Assembly: GCA_031180725.1 (NCBI GenBank) | Contig: JAPSLO010000002.1 | Span: forward strand, 496,001 to 560,000 | Source: Roseomonas sp. | GTDB taxonomy: Bacteria; Pseudomonadota; Alphaproteobacteria; Acetobacterales; Acetobacteraceae | Reading direction: 5' to 3' | DNA length: 64,000 bases | In this document: positions 15,465 through 25,023 of the stretch, piece by piece | How positions within the stretch are numbered: the stretch's first letter is position 1 | Layout of the letters: every line of letters begins with the position of its first letter | Notes under the pieces: model-generated | What the model saw: the letters and a program-made list of their open reading frames with translations, nothing else | What the model was told of the DNA's origin: nothing | Databases searched by the model: none | Program-made: the position numbers and the translations under genes

Positions 15465-15902
15465 TCACGGGGCCTCTCCCCTGGCGTTGGCATCCCGCAC
15501 CACCAGCGTGCCGGCCATCTTGTCGTGCCAGCCCTGCCTGCGCGGATCCCACAGCACCCAGATGTAGCCGAGGCCAAGCGGGATAGCCGAGACCAGGTAG
15601 CCGATGTAGCGCAGCACCAGCCGGTTCATCGGCGGCGGGCCGCCGGTCTCGGCATCCACGATCCGGTAGCCGAGCACCAGCTTTCCCGGCGTGCCGCCGC
15701 GTTCCACCCAGAACATCAGCACCAGCAGCGCGCCGATCAGGTTGGCCATCAGCTCCCCGCCCAGGGACAGCTCGCCACCATTCACCAGGCTTCCGACCGT
15801 GCCCAGGACGACGGAGAGGGGCAGCAACCAGAACAGGTCGAGCAGCTGGGCCAGCACCCGGCGCCAGAACCCCACCAGCTCCACCCGAGGGGCGTAGGAC
15901 AT
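15465..15902 (-). CDS. RDD-family membrane protein
   Basis: Integral membrane protein of 145 residues with the RDD layout. The first helix follows an FWRRVLAQLLDLFWLLPLSV segment (the R/D pair), with helices near 20-75 and a third near 105-120. The conserved GGTPGKLVLGYRIVDAETGG loop lies between. It ends with a charged DPRRQGWHDKMAGT motif. It lies downstream of tuf on the same strand but behind a terminator-like hairpin. Function unknown; RDD proteins are transport- or envelope-associated. Confidence 0.88.
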   Translation of the reverse strand: MSYAPRVELVGFWRRVLAQLLDLFWLLPLSVVLGTVGSLVNGGELSLGGELMANLIGALLVLMFWVERGGTPGKLVLGYRIVDAETGGPPPMNRLVLRYIGYLVSAIPLGLGYIWVLWDPRRQGWHDKMAGTLVVRDANARGEAP

Positions 15903-15911
15903 GGCATCCCC

Positions 15912-15946
15912 GCAAAGCAGAAGGGCGGACGCCGAAGCGCCCGCCC
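15912..15946 (-). terminator. Probable tuf terminator
   Basis: On the minus strand, GGGCGGGCGC-TTCG-GCGTCCGCCC forms a 10-bp stem with a stable TTCG loop, followed by TTCTGCTTTG. It lies about 60 nt after the tuf stop codon and before the RDD gene. Confidence 0.6.
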
Positions 15947-16006
15947 ATCATATAGGCCATTGAATGCCGGGTGGCGGTAGCACCGCCCAGGCGTATTGGC
16001 TTCGCC

Positions 16007-17194
<1,188 letters not shown>

Positions 17195-17281
17195 GGTCCT
17201 GCTTCCCGACGCCTGATCCGAACCTCATGTGCCGCGCCAGCGGCCTGACTACCGGCCTGCGTCCCGCCTGCCCATGCAGGC

Positions 17282-17355
17282 TGGAGCGGGTGACGGGAAT
17301 CGAACCCGCACAACCAGCTTGGAAGGCTGGGGCTCTACCATTGAGCTACACCCGC
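17282..17355 (-). tRNA. tRNA-Gly (TCC anticodon)
   Basis: Minus-strand cloverleaf: acceptor GCGGGTG / CACCCGC, D-arm TAGCTCAATGGTAGAGC, anticodon loop with TCC inside CAGCCTTCCAAGCTG, T-loop GGTTCGATT, CCA encoded. Lies 88 bp upstream of tuf. Confidence 0.97.
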
Positions 17356-17444
17356 GCCCTGCACGCGCTTACCAGTGACAAGGGGCGCGTCATCCTCGCC
17401 GGCCTGCAACGCAAGCACCCGCGGCTGCAGCGTCGCGGGCGGAA

Positions 17445-17526
17445 TGGAGGGGGTTGGATTCGAACCAACGTAGGCTGAGCCAACGGATTTACAGTCCGTC
17501 CCCTTTAGCCACTCGGGCACCCCTCC
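17445..17526 (-). tRNA. tRNA-Tyr (GTA anticodon)
   Basis: Minus-strand class II tRNA: acceptor GGAGGGG / CCCCTCC, D-arm GCCCGAGTGG, anticodon loop CTGTAAA (GTA), long variable arm TTGGCTCAGCCTACG, T-loop GGTTCGAAT. CCA is not encoded. Upstream member of the tRNA-Tyr/tRNA-Gly/tuf unit. Confidence 0.96.
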
Positions 17527-17640
17527 GTGCTCCGTCGCGACCCGACAGGTGCGGGCGCCGGGCACTAGCCCCTTGTGCGTGTCGCTGTCAACGGCAGGCC
17601 CGCGCTGGACAGCGCCGCGCCAAGGCGCATCCTGCGCGCC

Positions 17641-18735
17641 ATGCGCCGTCCACCGCCCCGTCATCCCAATCCGCCCCAGGGTCCGCGAACCGGCCCCACC
17701 GGGTCCCGATCCCGCGGGCCGGCGCAGAAGCCGCCCCATGGCAGGCCCCATAAAGGCAGCGAAGGCCCCGCCCCCGCTGGCCGGCAGGACCGCCAGCGCG
17801 GGACCGAACCGGCGGAGGACACCGCCCCGCGCCGCGGCGAGGCCGGGCCGCAACCGCGCGGTCGTGATCGGCGCGGCATGAACGACCCGCGCCCCAAGCG
17901 CCCGGCCGAGCTTCCCGCGCCGTCGCGCCCGGCGCCGCAGGACAAGGAAGCGACGCCGCCGGGCTCGCACTGGCTGCACGGGCTGCATGCGGTCGCCGCC
18001 GCGCTGGCGAATCCGCGCCGCCGCGCCCGCCGCCTGCTGCTGACGGCGGAGGCCGAAGCCGAACTCGCCGCCCGCCTGCCCCGCCCCTGGCGCGTGCAGG
18101 CCGAAATCGTAGATCGCCAGCGCTTCCAGACCTTCCTGCCGGAGGATGCGGTCCATCAGGGCGCCGCCCTGCTGGTGGAGCCCCTGCCCCCGGTGCCGCT
18201 GGACAAGGCGATCGCCGGATCCGATGGCCCGGTGCTGCTGCTGGACCAGGTGACGGATCCGCGGAATGTCGGTGCCATCCTGCGCTCCGCCGCCGCTTTC
18301 GGCGCTGCCTGCGTGGTCATGCAGGACCGCAACGCCCCGCCAGAAACCGGCGCCCTGGCGCGTGCGGCCTCTGGCGCGCTGGAGGTCGTGCCGGTGGCGC
18401 GGGAGGTGAACCTCTCCCGCGCGATCGTCGCCTTGCAGAAGGCCGGCTTCTGGGTGCTGGGACTGGCCGGCGAGGCGGATCGCACCCTGGCCGAAGCCCT
18501 GCCCCGCGACCGCCGCGTGGCGCTGGTGCTGGGGGCCGAGGACGCCGGGCTGCGCCGCCTGCAGCGCGAAACCTGCGACGAGCTGGTGCGCCTGCCCATC
18601 GCGCCCGGCGTCGAGAGCCTGAATGTCGCCGCCGCCGCCGCCGTGGCGCTCTATGAAGTGGTCCGCGACCGCCCGCTGGCTGAAGCCGATGCGGAAGGGC
18701 CGGAGGACGACACCGAGGAGGACGCCGAGACATGA
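17641..18735 (+). CDS. rlmB: 23S rRNA 2'-O-methyltransferase RlmB/TrmH family
   Basis: SPOUT-fold SAM-dependent RNA 2'-O-ribose methyltransferase, probably modifying 23S rRNA G2251. From ATG 17641 it is 364 residues with a long basic, disordered N-terminus (about 100 residues rich in Pro/Arg/Gly). The substrate-binding domain starts HWLHGLHAVAAALANPRRRA. The SPOUT motifs are VLLLDQVTDPRNVGAILRSA, VALVLGAEDAGL and LPIAPGVESLNVAAAAAVAL. ATG 17878 (MNDPRPKRP) is a possible shorter start; neither start has a clear Shine-Dalgarno. It is translationally coupled by ATGA to the next gene. Confidence 0.9.
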   Translation: MRRPPPRHPNPPQGPRTGPTGSRSRGPAQKPPHGRPHKGSEGPAPAGRQDRQRGTEPAEDTAPRRGEAGPQPRGRDRRGMNDPRPKRPAELPAPSRPAPQDKEATPPGSHWLHGLHAVAAALANPRRRARRLLLTAEAEAELAARLPRPWRVQAEIVDRQRFQTFLPEDAVHQGAALLVEPLPPVPLDKAIAGSDGPVLLLDQVTDPRNVGAILRSAAAFGAACVVMQDRNAPPETGALARAASGALEVVPVAREVNLSRAIVALQKAGFWVLGLAGEADRTLAEALPRDRRVALVLGAEDAGLRRLQRETCDELVRLPIAPGVESLNVAAAAAVALYEVVRDRPLAEADAEGPEDDTEEDAET

Positions 18736-19499
18736 CCAGCCCCGCCGCCGCTGCCATCCTGGCCGCCCGCCAGGCCCGCCGCTTCGTCATCCCGCTGGGC
18801 GCCGTGGCGCCGCGCGACGTCGCCGCAGGTTATGCCGTGCAGAAGGAGGTCGCGGCGGCGCTGGGCGCCATCCCGCCCGCCGGCTTCAAGATCGGCGCCA
18901 CCACGAAGCAGATGCAGGCCTATCTCGGCCTGACCGGCCCGGCCGGCGGCTTCGTGCCGGCCGCCGGGCTGCAATCCAGCCCGGCCCGGTTTCGCTTCGC
19001 CGACCTCATCGCCCCCGGTGTGGAATGCGAGGTGGGGCTGCGCCTCGCCCGAGACCTGCCCGCCGGCCCCTGCACGCAGCAGGAAGCGGCGGCCGCCGTC
19101 GGCGAGGTCTTCGCCGCCATCGAGATCGTGGAGAAGCGCTACCACGACCTGACGGAACTGGGCACGCCGACACTGATCGCCGACCAGGTCTTCCACCGTG
19201 CCGGTGTGCTGGGCGCACCGGCCGCCGGCTGGCAGAACGCCGATCTCGGCGCCATCCGCGGCCGGATCACAGTGGATGGCGCGCTGCGCGGCGAGGGCGC
19301 AGGGGCCGACCTTCTGGGTCATCCTTTCGCGGCACTGGCCTGGCTCGCGGCCTCGCCCTGCGCGGCGGTGTTTGGCGGGCTGAAGGCGGGCCAAGTGGTG
19401 TTCCTCGGCTCCGTCACGCCGCCCATCTGGCTCGATGGCCCCTGCCAGGTGACGGTGGAATTCGACCTGCTGGGACGGGCCGAGGCGAAGTTCGGCTAA
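18732..19499 (+). CDS. 2-keto-4-pentenoate hydratase / oxohexenedioate decarboxylase family protein
   Basis: Member of the hydratase/decarboxylase branch of the fumarylacetoacetase-like superfamily, 255 residues. It contains GFKIGATTKQMQAYLGLTGP, the metal-binding ECEVGLRLARDLP segment, a central FAAIEIVEKRY motif and the C-terminal GQVVFLGSVTPPIWL. Such enzymes usually act in meta-cleavage aromatic catabolism on 2-hydroxypentadienoate-type acids. No other pathway genes are nearby, so the substrate is unknown. It overlaps rlmB by ATGA, so it is co-translated with an unrelated housekeeping gene. Confidence 0.88.
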   Translation: MTSPAAAAILAARQARRFVIPLGAVAPRDVAAGYAVQKEVAAALGAIPPAGFKIGATTKQMQAYLGLTGPAGGFVPAAGLQSSPARFRFADLIAPGVECEVGLRLARDLPAGPCTQQEAAAAVGEVFAAIEIVEKRYHDLTELGTPTLIADQVFHRAGVLGAPAAGWQNADLGAIRGRITVDGALRGEGAGADLLGHPFAALAWLAASPCAAVFGGLKAGQVVFLGSVTPPIWLDGPCQVTVEFDLLGRAEAKFG

Positions 19500-19501
19500 G
19501 T

Positions 19502-19533
19502 CGGGCGCGATCGGCGCCGGCCCCTCGCGCCCG
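19502..19533 (+). terminator. Inverted repeat after the hydratase gene
   Basis: CGGGCGCGA ... TCGCGCCCG (9-bp arms, 14-nt loop that itself contains CGGCGCCG) directly follows the stop codon. No clear T-run follows, so terminator function is tentative. Confidence 0.35.
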
Positions 19534-19631
19534 GCTTCACGCTTCGGCAACGCCTTCCCTGCAGGATGCGCGGACCGCGGCCTTGGGCCCGGCATCTCCG
19601 CCAGAATGGCGCCCCATCGAGCCGGAGCGCC

Positions 19632-19859
19632 ATGCGAATCGCCCAGTGGAACAGCCTGCCCGAGGATCTGCAGCTCGTCCTCTCCCGAGAGGCGCTGCGC
19701 CGTGCGGCGGAAACCCTCGCTGAACATGCGGAGCTGCTCGCCGAGGAGATGGAGCGCGGTACCCTGACCGATCGTGGCGGGCCCGACGCCCTACGGCTGT
19801 TCGCCGCCGTCGTGCGCGCGACGAACGAAGAGACGCTCGGCCCCGTCGGCCACGCGTGA
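19632..19859 (+). CDS. Small hypothetical protein
   Basis: A 75-residue, mostly helical acidic protein, starting MRIAQWNSLPEDLQLVLSRE, with GGPDALRLFAAVVRATNEET near its end. ATG 19632 is preceded by CCGGAGCGCC, a good ribosome binding site, and this was chosen over the longer track start. It runs convergently into the glycosyltransferase gene and overlaps its 3' end by 69 bp. No family recognised. Confidence 0.6.
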   Translation: MRIAQWNSLPEDLQLVLSREALRRAAETLAEHAELLAEEMERGTLTDRGGPDALRLFAAVVRATNEETLGPVGHA

Positions 19860-21446
19860 GCCCTCCGCGGCACCGGCCCGAGTGTACACCGTGGCGGAGA
19901 AGCCGCGCCGGGTATCGCGCCAGGGCGTGGCCTGGGTAGCCCAATCCGGAACATCGGCCAACGCCTCGCGCGCGGCGTCCGCCTGGCGAGCGCCATCGCG
20001 ATCGGTGATGGCCAGCAGGACGGCGCGGTCATAATCCGCAAGCAGGGCAGGCAGGCGCGGCAGCGTGTCCGGCCGCAGCACAAACAGCGGCTGGCTGCGC
20101 GGCGCTTCCGCCAGCACCGCGCCGACGATCCCCACCCCGTCATTGCCGTTCGGCACCAGCAGCAGGGTGCCCGGGCCCAGATGTGGCGCCAGCGCCGTCA
20201 GCGCATCGCGATAGGCCTGGCGGGTGGCCGGGTGCAGTGCCATGCCGACAGCGCCGGCCGCCTGCACCGCCAACAGCAGGGCGAAAGCGCTCGGCGCCAG
20301 CCAAGGTGCCCGGCGCCGCCAGGCAGCCGCCGCGCCGGCCAGCAGCGCCGCGCCGAAGGGCGCGGCAAAGGCCAAGTAGCGCAGTTCCACCGGGGTGTTG
20401 CCGAAGGCGGCGCCAAGCAGCAGCAACCCGGCCGAGGGCGCGACGAAGCCACCCAGCCAGAGCCAGCGCGTCGGCCCGATGGCGCGCCAGCGCAACACGA
20501 CGGCCAGCGCCCCGAGCAGCAGCAGCGCCACCAGCCCCGCGCCCACCGCGATCCGCGCCGGCCCTTCGACATAGAGCGGTAGCCCGCCGAACAGGTTGGC
20601 GGCATTGAACTGCCCCAGCAGCTTCAGCGCGCCGGCCAGATTGAAGGCCTCGAACTGACCGGGGCGCGAATCGCGCTGGGCGAGAAAGAAGGAGAGATTG
20701 CCGCCCTGCACCAGCAGGAAGGCCAGGAGCCCGGCCGCCAGCAGCCTGACCCGGTCGCGCCAGGGCATAGGAGCAATCAGCAGCCAGCCCAACATGGCCG
20801 CCGCCGGGAAGGCCGCCAGATAGTTGGCGAAGGAAGCACCGCCCGCCGCCAGCCCGCCGAGTGCCGCCAGTCCCGCATGCCGCCGCTGCCAGGCACGAAT
20901 GACGATCCAGGCAGCCAGACCGAGAAGCAGATGCGCCAGCGCGAAGCCGCGGGCCACGCCGCCGGTATAGGCAAAGCCGTAGGCCAGCGCGGTTGCCAGC
21001 CCGGCCGCCACAGCCGGCAGCCCCGCCGCGGCTGCGGCCGCCATGAAGGCCGCCACGGCGCCGAGTGCCAGCACGACCGAAAGGAGGCGCAGCGCCTCTA
21101 CCGAAGTGAATCCCATCCAGCGCCAGGCGCCGGCCAGCCAGAAGTAAAGCGGCGGGTGGACATCCGTCTCCCGCAGGTTCCGGGCGATGGCGGCGGGACC
21201 GGCCGTGGCAGTCAGCACCGGCGCCACCTGGTCCGGCGTGAAGGGCGCATCCGGCCAGACCGGGCGCGGCACCGGCGAGGTGACCAGCCTTGTGTAAGTC
21301 TCGTCATATTCGGTGGAGCGCAACGCCGCCCCGCCGCCGATGGCCAGCAAGGCGACCAGCAGCACAATGACGAGGTCCCGGCGCGGCGCGCCTTCCCCAC
21401 GGGCCAGCAACATCTCCCGGCAGTCCCCCGAATAGTCCCGCGACAT
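19791..21446 (-). CDS. Family-39-type membrane glycosyltransferase (ArnT/PMT-like)
   Basis: Polytopic inner-membrane glycosyltransferase using a polyprenyl-phosphate sugar donor, about 551 residues. The first helix (VIVLLVALLAIGGGAALRST) is followed by the YDETYTRLV loop with the acidic D-E pair typical of GT39 active sites. HPPLYFWLAGAWRWM is the second periplasmic loop motif. About ten helices follow, then a C-terminal soluble domain (from about 440). ATG 21446 was chosen; ATG 21413 is an alternative start, and the track start further upstream is probably too long. Acceptor unknown (lipid A, a lipid or a protein). The last 69 bp overlap a convergent small gene. Confidence 0.85.
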   Translation of the reverse strand: MSRDYSGDCREMLLARGEGAPRRDLVIVLLVALLAIGGGAALRSTEYDETYTRLVTSPVPRPVWPDAPFTPDQVAPVLTATAGPAAIARNLRETDVHPPLYFWLAGAWRWMGFTSVEALRLLSVVLALGAVAAFMAAAAAAGLPAVAAGLATALAYGFAYTGGVARGFALAHLLLGLAAWIVIRAWQRRHAGLAALGGLAAGGASFANYLAAFPAAAMLGWLLIAPMPWRDRVRLLAAGLLAFLLVQGGNLSFFLAQRDSRPGQFEAFNLAGALKLLGQFNAANLFGGLPLYVEGPARIAVGAGLVALLLLGALAVVLRWRAIGPTRWLWLGGFVAPSAGLLLLGAAFGNTPVELRYLAFAAPFGAALLAGAAAAWRRRAPWLAPSAFALLLAVQAAGAVGMALHPATRQAYRDALTALAPHLGPGTLLLVPNGNDGVGIVGAVLAEAPRSQPLFVLRPDTLPRLPALLADYDRAVLLAITDRDGARQADAAREALADVPDWATQATPWRDTRRGFSATVYTRAGAAEGSRVADGAERLFVRRAHDGGEQP

Positions 21447-21578
21447 GACGTCCGGCAGGCACGGGCGATCCCATCCAGCACCACATTTTTTTGCGAGGCC
21501 GCATTGGTGCGCGTTCGTGATGGCATCGCGCGACACCGTTGAGATGACGCGCCGGGCGCGGTAGGGATCGGGATATCC

Positions 21579-21650
21579 GCCGGGTTAGCACAGCGGTAGT
21601 GCAGCGGTTTTGTAAACCGAAGGTCGGGGGTTCGAATCCCTCACCCGGCA
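21579..21650 (+). tRNA. tRNA-Thr (TGT anticodon)
   Basis: Plus-strand cloverleaf: acceptor GCCGGGT / ACCCGGC, D-arm TAGCACAGCGGTAGTGC, anticodon loop TTTGTAA (TGT), T-loop GGTTCGAAT. CCA is not encoded. It borders the accessory glycine-rich secretion locus and could have served as an integration site, though no integrase is visible. Confidence 0.93.
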
Positions 21651-22221
21651 GACCATGTCACCGACCCGTCTGCCGCGGCCTGCGACACCGGCGCCTCGGC
21701 AGTCCGCCTTCCTCTCCAGAGGACAATCCAGCCGACTCATAGCCGGACCCGGATCGCACCTGCACGAACCGGCCCGGTATCGATGAGCGCGACACAAGTC
21801 AGTGAGTGAGCGTCCGTCGAAAGTCCCTGCGCCCTCGTTTTGGATCGGTCTTTAAGTGCGACGGGCCCTTGCGAGTGATCCTCGCCTCCCTCTGACGTAG
21901 CACCCTTCCTGCCGACATAATTGAAGCCGGCTCACGGCCTGATGAGCTTCACACTTACTCTTCCGTTCCGAACTTCACGCGGAATTATATGCGCTTTGTA
22001 TCGTAAACGACCTATCGTCACGCCGCGACGAAATCGCAAATCAGTGAGCGCGGGAGTGAAACATCGGTCCGACACATAGAGGGCGAATACTTCCCTTAGA
22101 CCAGTAATGGCCACGCGCAATATGCGCGATACGGACATTTTGTCTTCCGAGACGCCAATCCACGCCCGGATCGGCGAGCGGCGACTTGCGTCTTAGAGCA
22201 ACCAGAACGGGAGAGATACGA
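21651..22221. other. Gene-free, lower-GC region upstream of the glycine-rich protein
   Basis: About 570 bp, visibly richer in A/T than its surroundings (for example GGAATTATATGCGCTTTGTATC). It presumably holds the promoter of the 703-residue protein. A 68-codon minus-strand ORF (21932-22138) lacks high third-position GC and a ribosome binding site and is not called. Confidence 0.4.
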
Positions 22222-24333
22222 ATGTCAGATGCAAAGACCTGCCTGCCCTGCGAGGACGACGCGCGCTACCCGATACACGGCGTCCGATCGAAGCGGAACG
22301 ACGCCGATCTGCTGTTCGGGCCGGAGGCGCTGATCGGGACAGAGGGCGAGGATACGAGCGGCGCCATCGGGGCGAGCGGCTTGGATGGTCTGGCGGGTCA
22401 AGCGGGCCAGGATCACCGGCCCGCCAACGCCGCAGGAGAAGGCCGCGGAAACGGCTCCAGGGGCGAGAGAGGCGGCCTGGGCGGTGACGGCGAAGACGCC
22501 ACCGGCGGTGATGGCGGGCCGGCCTTCGGCCTCCTCGTCAAGGGCGGCATCGAGATCCGCCGCAATGCCGATTCCATCACCTTCAGCGATGTCGTCGGTG
22601 GCGCCGGCGGCGATGGCACTGGCGGGAAAGGTGGCCAGGGTGGCGATGGCGGCGACGGCGGCGCCGGCGGCAGCGGCAATAACGGCGGCACGGCGACCGG
22701 CGACTTCGGCATCGGCGGCGGCAATGGCGGCCTCGGCGCCACCGGCGGTGACGGCGGCAATGGCGGCGAAGGCATTGGCGGAGCCGGCGGCGCGGCTTAT
22801 GGCCACAAGATCTGCGACGAGATCGACATCTACATCAACGGCGTCCACGGCGTTATCTCCCTCGGCGACGTCACCGGCGGCGCGGGTGGCGACGGCACGG
22901 GCGGGCGAGGCGGCCGCGGCGGCAATGGTGGCGACGGCGGCGACGGCGGCAACCTGAACTACGGCATCCCGGCCGGCCTTGTCCTGGCCGCAGACGTCTT
23001 CGGCGCCGGCGGCGGCTATGGCGGCGATGGCGGGCATGGCGGCTATGGCGGCCAGGGCGGCATCGGCCGGGGCGGCGACGGCGGCGACGCCTGGGGTCAC
23101 CTCGTCCACGGAGAGGTGCGCGTGGCCGGCAATCGCGGCCAGATCTACTTCGGCGACGTGACCGGTGGCGCCGGTGGCGATGGCTTCGGCGGGACCGGCG
23201 GCCGCGGCGGCAATGGCGGCCGGGGCGGCGACGGTGGCAATGACAATCTCGGCGTGGACGCCTACGGCCTGGTCGGTGAAGGCGATGCAACCCTCATCGG
23301 CGTTGGCGGTGGCAACGGCGGCGATGGCGGTAACAGCATGCGAGGCGGAGCGGGCGGCGACGGCTTCGGTGGCGCCGGCGGCGACGCGTATGGCCATGTC
23401 TTCCATGCCGAGGTGCTCATCGGCTGGAACAAGGGGTTGATCGACTTCGGCCAGATCCTCGGCGGCGCCGGCGGCAGCGGCTTCGGCGGACGCGGTGGGA
23501 ATGGCGGCACGGGCGGCAACGGTGGCAACGGCGGCGATGGGAATGACGGCATTGTCGCGTTCGGCACCGCGACCCCGGACGGCAACATCGAAGCCTATGG
23601 CGGCGGAAGTGGCGGTTTCGGTGGCAAGGGCCGTAGCGGCGGCGACGGCGGCGATGGCTACGGTGGCAACGGCGGCGATGCCTACGGGCACAGCTTCTTC
23701 GACGATGTCGTCATCACCGGCAACCACGGCGAAGTGCATTTCGGCGACGTGACCGGCGGCGCCGGGGGTAACGGCTATGGCGGCGTCGGCGGCGCTGGCG
23801 GCACCGGTGGCCGCGGCGGGGATGGCGGCGATGGCAATGTTGGCCTCGTCACCGGCACGGGCGGCGCGGACCTCTTCGCCTCCGCAACCGCGATCGCTGC
23901 CGCCGCGCGGGGGCAGCGCGGCGATCACGGGGACGGCGCGGCAGGTCTGGGCACCGGGCACACATTCCACCAGGGCTTCGACATCGAAGCCAACGGGGGC
24001 ACCATCCTGTTCGATGATGCCGTGCTCTCCATGTGCGTCGGCATCTACGACAACGGCGGCGACATCATCTTCGACGACGTCCTGAACTGGGGCGAGATCG
24101 ACATCTTCGGCAACACCGGCCTGGTGAGCTTCGATGTCGTGGATGACCGCGGCGACATCGACATCGAGCGCAACCACGGCGAGCTGCTGTTCGGTGACCT
24201 TCTGGGTGAGAGCGACGTCGACATCATCGACAACTACGGCGTGATCCGCTTCGCCGACGCCGCGGACGCCGCGCTGGTCGAAATCGTCAACAACTACGGG
24301 CAGATCTACTTCGGTGACGTACTCTGGGTCTGA
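22222..24333 (+). CDS. Giant glycine-rich modular protein, probably secreted
   Basis: A 703-residue protein of no family I recognise. It has an N-terminal region with a CLPC pair (1-100) and no Sec signal peptide. Six beta-rung motifs of the form hxhxxNxGxhxFGDVTGGAGG follow at about 108, 200, 298, 398, 495 and 586. The first five are each followed by 60-80 residues of GGxGGx repeats ending in DAYGH-like linkers. A C-terminal stretch (586-703) has about six uninterrupted rungs (for example GDIDIERNHGELLFGDLLGE). The pattern suggests a parallel beta-helix with polyglycine-II extensions. The C-terminus FGDVLWV (acidic then hydrophobic) resembles type I secretion signals. ATG 22222 follows GGGAGAGATACGA. 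The tracts share sequence with the two small peptides downstream, implying one system. Confidence 0.85.
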   Translation: MSDAKTCLPCEDDARYPIHGVRSKRNDADLLFGPEALIGTEGEDTSGAIGASGLDGLAGQAGQDHRPANAAGEGRGNGSRGERGGLGGDGEDATGGDGGPAFGLLVKGGIEIRRNADSITFSDVVGGAGGDGTGGKGGQGGDGGDGGAGGSGNNGGTATGDFGIGGGNGGLGATGGDGGNGGEGIGGAGGAAYGHKICDEIDIYINGVHGVISLGDVTGGAGGDGTGGRGGRGGNGGDGGDGGNLNYGIPAGLVLAADVFGAGGGYGGDGGHGGYGGQGGIGRGGDGGDAWGHLVHGEVRVAGNRGQIYFGDVTGGAGGDGFGGTGGRGGNGGRGGDGGNDNLGVDAYGLVGEGDATLIGVGGGNGGDGGNSMRGGAGGDGFGGAGGDAYGHVFHAEVLIGWNKGLIDFGQILGGAGGSGFGGRGGNGGTGGNGGNGGDGNDGIVAFGTATPDGNIEAYGGGSGGFGGKGRSGGDGGDGYGGNGGDAYGHSFFDDVVITGNHGEVHFGDVTGGAGGNGYGGVGGAGGTGGRGGDGGDGNVGLVTGTGGADLFASATAIAAAARGQRGDHGDGAAGLGTGHTFHQGFDIEANGGTILFDDAVLSMCVGIYDNGGDIIFDDVLNWGEIDIFGNTGLVSFDVVDDRGDIDIERNHGELLFGDLLGESDVDIIDNYGVIRFADAADAALVEIVNNYGQIYFGDVLWV

Positions 24334-24363
24334 TCTGCCCTGAGCAGTTGCATCACCTTCGTG

Positions 24364-24399
24364 AACGGCCGGGGCGCACAGCCCCGGCCGTTTCTTTTT
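24364..24399 (+). terminator. Strong Rho-independent terminator
   Basis: AACGGCCGGGGC-GCACA-GCCCCGGCCGTT, a perfect 12-bp stem with a 5-nt loop, followed by TCTTTTTC. It lies 30 nt after the stop codon of the 703-residue protein and makes that gene a separate transcript from the peptide/exporter operon. Confidence 0.92.
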
Positions 24400-25023
24400 C
24401 GCCCAGCCAAAGAGTCTGATCCGCTAAGACACGCAATGGTTGTCTGTAAAGACACCTCCTCCACCCGATACCGACACGTCTGCGTGAAGCCTGCGGCACC
24501 CGGGGACGAATGCTTGACCGTGGACCGCCTCAGTCAATAAGCATTGTATACGACCGGAAAGAATGCGAAGACCCGCCTGAATGACCGAATGAATTCCGGC
24601 AGACTGATTCAACTATATCGCGAGCGGCATTGTTGCCGTCCGCCGGCAGCGCACCCGCTATCCAGGTCTTCTCGGCTTGGGCGCCAGAACTTCCTGCCGC
24701 TGTCGACGCGAAAAAAGGTGAGGAGGAGACTGTCATGTTGAACACGGCGCGGGACCCACCCCGCAGCGCCTGACATCCCCACGCGACGGATCTGCCGCCT
24801 GACGCGCCATACCGGTGACCCGCCGGCCAGAGCGCGAGTGATGACGCATGTCGTCATCGCCAGGCCTCCGCTCGCCAGACGAATGCGCGAGAAGCGCAAG
24901 TGATCGGCAGCCGGCCCGCAAGGGCTGATTGCCGCAGAGGTGTGGCGCGACTGCGCCGCACGATCGGGGGCAACCCCACCGCGCCCCGCGGCACGGGGCT
25001 TGGAGACTCCAAGGAAGATTGTG
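24400..25023 (+). promoter_or_regulatory. Long leader/promoter region of the peptide-exporter operon
   Basis: About 620 bp precede the first peptide gene. It contains a 12-codon ORF at 24735-24773 with an excellent ribosome binding site (GAGGAGGAGACTGTC before ATG). A dyad GATGACG-CATGT-CGTCATC lies at 24840-24858. No larger gene is supported; long minus-strand ORFs here are antisense to the glycine repeats. Role of the mini-ORF (leader peptide or decay remnant of a further peptide gene) is unknown. Confidence 0.45.

Noticed and set aside
21932-22138. 68-residue minus-strand ORF
   Set aside because: No ribosome binding site, low third-position GC and no recognisable motif.
21579-22221. Phage or element integration at tRNA-Thr
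   Set aside because: No integrase, no direct repeat of the tRNA 3' end was found downstream, and the locus is bounded by ordinary genes.
22225-24177. 650-residue minus-strand Ala-rich ORF
   Set aside because: Antisense of the glycine-rich repeats; GGC codons read as GCC, giving Ala-rich nonsense.
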